Below, in pieces: positions 1 through 5,082 of a stretch of DNA of 7,161 nt. The notes under the pieces were generated by a model. It did no database searches and was not told the origin of the DNA. It saw only the letters and a list, made by a program, of their open reading frames with translations. Both the position numbers and the translations under genes were made by a program. The stretch is taken from the NCBI GenBank assembly GCA_005793655.1, contig SXRC01000063.1:1-7161 (forward strand). Reading direction: 5' to 3'. The stretch is from Actinomycetota bacterium (GTDB lineage Bacteria; Actinomycetota; Actinomycetes; Nanopelagicales; Nanopelagicaceae). Numbering within the stretch: position 1 is the stretch's first letter; each line of letters begins with the position of its first letter.

Positions 1-1755
1 AGTGCTTTCTTTGAGAAATTGGAAATCCGAGCATTAAAAGAGCGAATTAAATCTCTGCCACAAGTAGGTACAGCACAAATCCAGGAAATAAAAATTAGTG
101 TCAAAGAAATCAAACACGATGAACTTAGTAGCGAGTTAGCACACCATAATGAACCGATTGCAATTTCACTTGATCTGCTTGAGGGAAAGTTACACGGTTA
201 CGCAGTCGCATTAAATGCCACTGAAGTTCTAAATATATCAAGCAGCACAATGGGCGAGTGGATTAGTGACTTAAATCTTCCAAAAATTGTTCATTCAGGC
301 AAATATGCTATTAAGAATCTAGGCTTAAAAGGATTGCTCTCAGATATTGAATTAATTGCTTATCTAGTAAGCCCAGGAAGCCGAAATTTGGATTTAGATA
401 GTTTAGTTGAACGTATTTTGGGTGTATCCCCAAACGAAAGTAGTTTATTTTCAGCCTTTGATCCCAGAAGTGCTGCTTGGATTTTCACTTTGCAAAAAGA
501 GCTAAACACCGAACTTAATGCAAAGGCGATGGAGCGGTTATACAAGGATCTCGAGCAGCCAACTCTAATCTTGCTTTCGCAAATGGAGGCTAATGGAATA
601 GCGGTTGATCAGCTGAAGCTAAGAACCTTGTCGGAGTATTTTGCCAAAATTGTTGCCGATGAAACACAGTTGGCTTACAAGCAAGCCGGGCATGAGTTCA
701 ATGTGGGCTCGCCAAAGCAGTTACAAGTAGTTTTATTTGATGAACTAAAGCTTCCGAAGACTAAAAAAATTAAGACCGGATTCACAACAGATGCTGAAAG
801 TCTTGAATGGCTTGCTATAAAAACTAGGCACCCGCTACTCAAACATTTACTTCGAATTCGAGAAACAAGTAAATTGCTAACAACCATTGATGGATTAATT
901 GCTGCTACCGAAGAGGATGGTCGGATACATACTAATTTTCAACAAACGGTGGCAGCTACCGGCAGACTTTCATCTACTGATCCAAACCTGCAAAATATTC
1001 CAATTAGAACTGATGAAGGAAGGCAGATAAGGGAGTGCTTTATCGCGCAGGCTCCTTACACCGACCTGCTTACTGCAGATTACAGTCAAATTGAAATGCG
1101 AATAATGGCTCATTTCTCGGATGATAAGGGGTTAATTGCTGCCTTTGAATCAGGAGAGGACCTGCACTCAACAGTTGCATCGCAGGTATTTGGCGTAAAA
1201 CATTCGCAAGTTGATGCAGAAATGCGAAGAACCATTAAAGCAATGTCATATGGCTTGGCTTATGGTTTGTCCTCCTTTGGCTTAGCCCAAACATTAGATA
1301 TCGATCCAACTTCAGCAAGTGAATTGATGAACAAGTATTTCGAGCGGTTCGGTGGGATCAGAGATTATTTAAAAACTGTAGTAATTAATGCGAGAGAGAA
1401 AGGCTATACAGAAACAATTTTAGGTCGCAGAAGATATTTACCTGATTTAATTCATGAGAATCGGCAGCGTCGGGAGATTGCAGAGCGGGCTGCACTAAAT
1501 GCACCTATTCAAGGCTCTGCAGCTGATATAATAAAAATTGCCATGCTAAATGTTGATCGTGAGATTAAATCTCATACCCTCAAATCTAGACTTTTACTTC
1601 AGGTACATGATGAATTAATTCTGGAGGTATCACCTGGCGAAAAGGAAGTACTAGAAAAAATTGTGAGAGAACAAATGAGTGGTGCTTATAAATTAAATGT
1701 ACCACTTGATGTTAATATCGGTTTTGGTAAAAGTTGGGACTTAGCTGCGCACTAG
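1..1755 (+). CDS. polA: DNA polymerase I, C-terminal part (5'-truncated by window edge)
   Basis: Family A DNA polymerase that fills gaps in excision repair and during Okazaki fragment processing. The frame is open from base 1 (it begins SAFFEKLEIRAL), so the gene enters from the left; the roughly 290-residue 5'-nuclease domain of a typical ~880-residue Pol I must lie upstream. Residues numbered from base 1: about 1-180 form a 3'-5' exonuclease-like domain and about 180-584 the polymerase domain. Polymerase motif A is DYSQIEMR starting at D360. Motif B (O-helix) has R409, R410, K413, Y417, G418 and Y421. Motif C is QVHDE at 534-538. The proofreading domain seems inactive: the position of the usual DxE pair reads AISLDLLEG (54-62), and only one metal-site aspartate (D115) is plausible. 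The TTG at base 19 is not the true start. The gene ends TAG, immediately followed by the stop of the opposing transporter gene. Identity is very secure; loss of proofreading is inferred from motif inspection. Confidence 0.98.
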   Translation, partial: SAFFEKLEIRALKERIKSLPQVGTAQIQEIKISVKEIKHDELSSELAHHNEPIAISLDLLEGKLHGYAVALNATEVLNISSSTMGEWISDLNLPKIVHSGKYAIKNLGLKGLLSDIELIAYLVSPGSRNLDLDSLVERILGVSPNESSLFSAFDPRSAAWIFTLQKELNTELNAKAMERLYKDLEQPTLILLSQMEANGIAVDQLKLRTLSEYFAKIVADETQLAYKQAGHEFNVGSPKQLQVVLFDELKLPKTKKIKTGFTTDAESLEWLAIKTRHPLLKHLLRIRETSKLLTTIDGLIAATEEDGRIHTNFQQTVAATGRLSSTDPNLQNIPIRTDEGRQIRECFIAQAPYTDLLTADYSQIEMRIMAHFSDDKGLIAAFESGEDLHSTVASQVFGVKHSQVDAEMRRTIKAMSYGLAYGLSSFGLAQTLDIDPTSASELMNKYFERFGGIRDYLKTVVINAREKGYTETILGRRRYLPDLIHENRQRREIAERAALNAPIQGSAADIIKIAMLNVDREIKSHTLKSRLLLQVHDELILEVSPGEKEVLEKIVREQMSGAYKLNVPLDVNIGFGKSWDLAAH

Positions 1756-2982
1756 TTACTTATTTATATTTAGATTTGCTCCTATAGCGTCAGTATCTTC
1801 ATCCTCACTTGGTATTCGATCGGCTGCTTTTAATAACCCAGATCCACCACGCATAATCAAATAGCCAATTCCAACACAAACGGTAGTTAAAGCCAAGCAA
1901 TATCTTGGTGAGTATTGTTCAGAAATAAATCCACCAAGTGCTGCGCCTAGAGATGCAAATGTTCCTTCAACAGTCCAGAGCCAGCCTAATGCTGCCACAG
2001 CTGTTCCTTTGGGCCTGACAGCCTCACTTATTTCAAGATAAAAAACTTGTAAACCACCTGCCATCAAACTCATGGCTGCGGTGACGATCATCATTGACCA
2101 GTCCGGGTAGGTAAAGGCGAGCGGCAGTGAGAAGATGAACCAAAACAAATAAATTCGTTTAAAAGCAGCAAATGATGAGGTGCTCTTTGAAACCATTCCT
2201 GCAACTAGACCGCCAATTACATTGCCAGCGGCCATAACTGCAAAAATTATTCCAGTCCGCTGCGGAATATTTTCAATAGTTGTAAAGGCAGGTATTGCGA
2301 TATCAAATGCGCCCCACCCAAGACCGATAAAAACACCTTCAAGCATCAGCAATTGCATAGCAGGCGTGCGCCAAACAGCAAGATCAGAACCCGTCTTTTT
2401 TTCTGGCCGCCAGCGCTTAAGTTGTGGTGAGAAGGAGAGTGCGGCTCCACCAATAAAAATTAATGCAGAGCATATTTGTAAAGCTCGGACTGGACCATAA
2501 CTCAATGAGATTGAGGTCGCAGCAAGTGGTCCGAAAACCCCCACAGAATTCATCACTGCAGTATCTATTGCATAAGCAGTTCTAATTTGATTTTTTGGGA
2601 CAGTCACTTTCCATAATGGCCGGACTGATAAATTTATAGGAGGTGCTGAAAATCCTAGTATGGCAGCGAATACCACTAACTCACTTTTAGAAGTTCCAGA
2701 AGAGAAAAGCAATATGAGTAATGCATAACTTGGAGCAAAAAAGCGTAAGGGAATTTTCATTCCGAATTTATCGATCAGCGCTCCACGCAATCCGGCAGTG
2801 GTTGCACCAGTAATTCCATTAACCCCAGTTGCCAGTCCAGCAATTGCGATTGACCCAGTTGCCTGTTGCACTTTAAAGAAGATGCTAAGAGAGATCATCC
2901 CGTAGGCCAACCGTGCTGGAAATGAGCTGATTAACAGATATTGCCCTGATTTATTACTTAAAACCTGCGAATATCTACTCAT
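1756..2982 (-). CDS. Major facilitator superfamily (MFS) transporter, substrate unknown
   Basis: A 408-residue integral inner-membrane protein with about 12 hydrophobic segments (approximately 15-37, 43-65, 79-95, 101-120, 137-160, 166-185, 208-231, 243-263, 276-292, 296-315, 327-352, 360-378). The MFS signature loop between helices 2 and 3 is visible as RGALIDKFGMK (66-76). A charged, basic central loop at about 186-200 separates the two six-helix halves, as expected for the fold. Acidic residues appear within predicted helices (D140, E215, D227, E340) and could serve proton coupling, but that is speculation. The C-terminus is a short acidic, hydrophilic tail (SEDEDTDA). The ATG at 2982 is preceded by no clear Shine-Dalgarno site (only AGG very close to the start) but by a TACAAT box, which suggests a leaderless message. 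The gene is opposite in strand to all its neighbours and sits between polA and rpsA. It could be an efflux pump or a nutrient carrier; the sequence does not decide. Confidence 0.9.
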   Translation of the reverse strand: MSRYSQVLSNKSGQYLLISSFPARLAYGMISLSIFFKVQQATGSIAIAGLATGVNGITGATTAGLRGALIDKFGMKIPLRFFAPSYALLILLFSSGTSKSELVVFAAILGFSAPPINLSVRPLWKVTVPKNQIRTAYAIDTAVMNSVGVFGPLAATSISLSYGPVRALQICSALIFIGGAALSFSPQLKRWRPEKKTGSDLAVWRTPAMQLLMLEGVFIGLGWGAFDIAIPAFTTIENIPQRTGIIFAVMAAGNVIGGLVAGMVSKSTSSFAAFKRIYLFWFIFSLPLAFTYPDWSMMIVTAAMSLMAGGLQVFYLEISEAVRPKGTAVAALGWLWTVEGTFASLGAALGGFISEQYSPRYCLALTTVCVGIGYLIMRGGSGLLKAADRIPSEDEDTDAIGANLNINK

Positions 2983-2988
2983 TACCTG

Positions 2989-2994
2989 ATTGTA
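2989..2994 (-). promoter_or_regulatory. Candidate -10 box of the MFS gene, leaderless arrangement
   Basis: Read on the minus strand the hexamer is TACAAT, one mismatch from TATAAT and fitting the actinobacterial TAnnnT pattern. Six bases separate it from the ATG at 2982, so transcription would start at or next to the start codon. No good -35 hexamer is seen 16-19 bases upstream (the region reads GGTAGG). This is a motif match only. Confidence 0.4.
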
Positions 2995-3006
2995 GACCTC
3001 TTCAGT

Positions 3007-3036
3007 TTGACCCTACCGAGTGATTGAAAGTAACCT
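3007..3036 (+). promoter_or_regulatory. Candidate promoter of rpsA
   Basis: A -35 like TTGACC (3007-3012) is followed after 18 bases by TAACCT (3031-3036), which fits the TAnnnT form of actinobacterial -10 boxes. Transcription would begin near 3043 and give a leader of about 45 bases before the ATG at 3089. The -35 lies about 13 bases from the oppositely oriented -10 of the transporter gene. Support is sequence similarity to sigma-70 type promoters and position alone. Confidence 0.45.
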
Positions 3037-3072
3037 TACGCCTTCCTGTCCCTACTAGTTGTTTTACCCCAC

Positions 3073-3076
3073 GGAG
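3073..3076 (+). promoter_or_regulatory. Ribosome binding site of rpsA
   Basis: GGAG (in ACGGAG) lies 12 bases before the ATG at 3089, rather far but the best match to the 16S anti-Shine-Dalgarno. It supports the ATG at 3089 over the in-frame TTG at 3059, which has no such site and would lie upstream of this one. Confidence 0.5.
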
Positions 3077-3088
3077 TGCACCTATCTA

Positions 3089-4423
3089 ATGACCACCTCT
3101 CAAATCGCTGTAAATGATGTCGGAAATGCTGAAGATTTTTTAGCCGCAATTGAAGGAACAATCAAAAATTTTAATGACGGTGACTTAGTTACTGGAACTG
3201 TTGTACAGATAGACCGTGAAGAAGTTTTATTGGATATTGGTTATAAAACTGAAGGAGTAATTCCTTCTAGAGAGCTCTCTATCCGCCATGATGTTGATCC
3301 AAGTGAATTAGTAAAAGTTGGCGATCGGATTGAAGCCTTAGTTTTGCAGAAAGAAGATAAAGAGGGGCGCTTAATACTTTCAAAGAAGCGTGCTCAGTAT
3401 GAACAAGCTTGGGGTGATGTAGAAGGCAAGAAAGAGCGTGATGAGGTAGTAACTGGAACTGTCATTGAGGTTGTCAAAGGTGGCTTAATTGTTGATATTG
3501 GTTTGCGAGGATTCTTACCAGCTTCGCTAGTTGAGATGCGTCGGGTTCGTGACCTTACTCCTTATCTAGGGCAGCAGGTGGAGTGTCGAATTATTGAGCT
3601 AGATAAGAACCGAAACAATGTTGTCTTATCTCGCCGTGCGTTTCTTGAGCAGTCCCAATCTGCATCTCGAACAACTTTCTTAAATCAATTACAAAAAGGA
3701 CAGGTAAGAACTGGTGTTATTTCCTCTATCGTCAATTTCGGTGCGTTTGTTGATCTAGGTGGAGTTGATGGATTAGTTCACGTTTCAGAGCTTTCTTGGA
3801 AACATATTGATCATCCATCTGAGGTAGTAGAAGTAGGTAATGAAGTTACTGTTGAAGTTCTAGAGATTGATTTTGAAAGAGAGCGTGTATCGCTATCGTT
3901 GAAAGCAACTCAAGAGGATCCATGGCAGGCATTTGCTCGCACGCACACTATCAACCAAGTAGTGCCAGGTGAAGTTACAAAACTAGTTCCATTTGGTGCT
4001 TTCATTAAGGTGTTTGAGGGAATTGAGGGATTAGTTCATATCTCAGAGCTTGCAGGACGCCATGTTGAAATTCCAGAACAGGTAGTGCAAGTCGGTGATA
4101 AGTTGTTTGTAAAAATTATAGATATTGATCTAGAAAGACGTCGTATCTCACTCTCCTTAAAACAAGCTAACGAAGGCCGAGAGGTTGAAATAGAGGCTTT
4201 TGATCCAGCGCAATATGGAATGCCAGCACGTTATGACGCCGCTGGTAACTTTATTTATCCAGAAGGACTTGATCCTCAAACTCAGGAATGGAAGCCAGGT
4301 TTTGAAAGCCAACGTGAAGAATGGGACCGCCAGTACGCAGAGGCACAATCTCGATTCCTGGCACATAAGAAACAAAAGGCAGAGGCTAAAGCAGCCGACG
4401 CCGCAGCCCCAGCAGCAGAGTAA
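3089..4423 (+). CDS. rpsA: 30S ribosomal protein S1
   Basis: A 444-residue S1 protein, which binds mRNA on the small ribosomal subunit and helps translation initiation. Four S1 (OB-fold) repeats are visible at about residues 31-100, 117-183, 203-272 and 288-358. Repeats 3 and 4 are the most alike and carry the classical core (FGAFVDL...GLVHVSEL at 217-235 and FGAFIKV...GLVHISEL at 302-321). This is the four-domain actinobacterial architecture rather than the six-domain form of Escherichia coli. Residues 359-444 form a non-S1 tail containing FDPAQYG (371-377), then a charged segment and an Ala-rich end (EAKAADAAAPAAE). The start at 3089 gives MTTSQIAVNDVGNAEDF, matching my recollection of actinobacterial S1 N-termini; the longer frame from TTG at 3059 adds only a non-conserved decapeptide. 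The gene is bounded by its own candidate promoter and a strong terminator, so it is probably monocistronic. Confidence 0.98.
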   Translation: MTTSQIAVNDVGNAEDFLAAIEGTIKNFNDGDLVTGTVVQIDREEVLLDIGYKTEGVIPSRELSIRHDVDPSELVKVGDRIEALVLQKEDKEGRLILSKKRAQYEQAWGDVEGKKERDEVVTGTVIEVVKGGLIVDIGLRGFLPASLVEMRRVRDLTPYLGQQVECRIIELDKNRNNVVLSRRAFLEQSQSASRTTFLNQLQKGQVRTGVISSIVNFGAFVDLGGVDGLVHVSELSWKHIDHPSEVVEVGNEVTVEVLEIDFERERVSLSLKATQEDPWQAFARTHTINQVVPGEVTKLVPFGAFIKVFEGIEGLVHISELAGRHVEIPEQVVQVGDKLFVKIIDIDLERRRISLSLKQANEGREVEIEAFDPAQYGMPARYDAAGNFIYPEGLDPQTQEWKPGFESQREEWDRQYAEAQSRFLAHKKQKAEAKAADAAAPAAE

Positions 4424-4433
4424 GAATTAATCC

Positions 4434-4466
4434 AAAATGGCCCCTGGAAACTGGGGCCATTTTTTT
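4434..4466 (+). terminator. Rho-independent terminator after rpsA
   Basis: An 11-bp perfect stem pairs AAAATGGCCCC (4434-4444) with GGGGCCATTTT (4453-4463) around an 8-base loop TGGAAACT, and an uninterrupted run of seven T (4460-4466) follows. It begins 11 bases after the rpsA stop codon and ends 19 bases before the coaE ATG, so it should stop most rpsA transcription before coaE. This is a textbook intrinsic terminator. Confidence 0.93.
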
Positions 4467-4472
4467 ATTGAG

Positions 4473-4478
4473 TAAGGT
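4473..4478 (+). promoter_or_regulatory. TAAGGT: ribosome binding site and/or -10 box of coaE
   Basis: The bases AAGG (4474-4477) sit 8 bases before the coaE ATG, a good Shine-Dalgarno position. The hexamer TAAGGT also fits the TAnnnT -10 pattern and would place a transcription start close to the ATG. Both readings cannot easily be used on the same transcript. No clear -35 was seen upstream, where the terminator hairpin lies. The ribosome-site reading is the safer one. Confidence 0.45.
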
Positions 4479-4485
4479 TTAACTC

Positions 4486-5082
4486 ATGTTAATAGTTGCA
4501 CTTACCGGTGGTATCGGATCGGGCAAAAGCATGGTTGGGCAAATGTTCGAAGATCTTGGTGCAGTAGTCGTTGATTCAGATCAATTAGCGAGAGAGGTTG
4601 TCGAACGTGGCAGTAATGGCTTTGATCAGGTAGTAGCAGCTTTCGGAGACGTTGTCCTCAAAAATGGTGATCTTGATCGAGCATCTTTGGCTGAGCTGAT
4701 ATTTAAGGATGCTGAGAAGCGTGTTCAACTTGAACAAATTACACATCCGCTAATTAGGAAAGCATTTACAAAGGTTATCGATGCTGCAGATGAGAAAAGC
4801 ATTGTGATAAATCAAATCCCACTATTGGTTGAATCCAAAAATAACTATAAATTTGATCACACAATAACTGTTGCAGCCACAGAGGATGTTCGCTCTGAAA
4901 GATTGCGAAAGAAGGGCTTTAGTAGTCAGCAAATTCAACAAAGGATGCAGGCACAAGCTAGTAACTCTCAACGGGAGGCTATCTGCGACACCGTAATAAC
5001 TAATAATGCAAGCGAATCAGAGCTTCGGGATCAAGTCGAAAAAATCTGGGAGCTTCTTCAAATAAAAAATCAGGCCAAGTGA
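4486..5082 (+). CDS. coaE: Dephospho-CoA kinase
   Basis: A cytosolic enzyme that phosphorylates the 3'-hydroxyl of the ribose in dephospho-CoA using ATP, the last step of coenzyme A synthesis. The 198-residue protein starts MLIVALTGGIGSGKS, with the Walker A P-loop GGIGSGKS at 8-15. Other family hallmarks are DSDQLAREV (30-38; the usual form is DADxLAR), ITHPLI (85-90), the IPLLVE motif (111-116), and an Arg-rich lid region (R136, R139, R141 then QQIQQRM at 148-154) before the C-terminal VITNNAS (170-176). Length is normal for a single-domain CoaE; the GrpB-like C-terminal extension known from the Mycobacterium tuberculosis protein is absent. The start is supported by AAGG 8 bases upstream and by the P-loop lying at the N-terminus. 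The stop TGA overlaps the uvrB ATG by one base, so the two genes are probably co-transcribed and translationally coupled. Confidence 0.96.
   Translation: MLIVALTGGIGSGKSMVGQMFEDLGAVVVDSDQLAREVVERGSNGFDQVVAAFGDVVLKNGDLDRASLAELIFKDAEKRVQLEQITHPLIRKAFTKVIDAADEKSIVINQIPLLVESKNNYKFDHTITVAATEDVRSERLRKKGFSSQQIQQRMQAQASNSQREAICDTVITNNASESELRDQVEKIWELLQIKNQAK

Noticed and set aside
19..21. TTG as the start codon of polA
   Set aside because: The frame is open back to base 1 with Pol I-like residues upstream, and a protein starting here would lack the 5'-nuclease domain; the gene is simply cut by the window edge.
2180..2500. 106-codon plus-strand frame opposite the MFS gene
   Set aside because: It is antisense to clear transmembrane-coding sequence, has no ribosome site that I can see and no recognisable protein features; treated as a shadow frame.
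3030..3039. Small palindrome GTAACCTTAC overlapping the rpsA -10 as an operator
   Set aside because: The arms are only four bases with a two-base centre, which is expected by chance in AT-rich DNA, and no second copy was seen.
3059..3088. Longer rpsA reading frame from TTG at 3059
   Set aside because: It adds a non-conserved decapeptide (FYPTECTYL after the start), places the GGAG ribosome site inside the coding region, and leaves no Shine-Dalgarno before it; ATG at 3089 matches actinobacterial S1 N-termini.
3761..4051. Similar nucleotide stretches within rpsA (GGATTAGTTCA... at about 3770 and 4028) as a repeat element
   Set aside because: They encode the same conserved GLVHxSEL core of S1 domains 3 and 4 and reflect ancient domain duplication in the protein.
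4544..4549. GTTCGA inside coaE as half of a LexA box
   Set aside because: The partner half-site at the proper spacing reads TTGGGC, not TCGAAC, and the position is within the coaE coding sequence.
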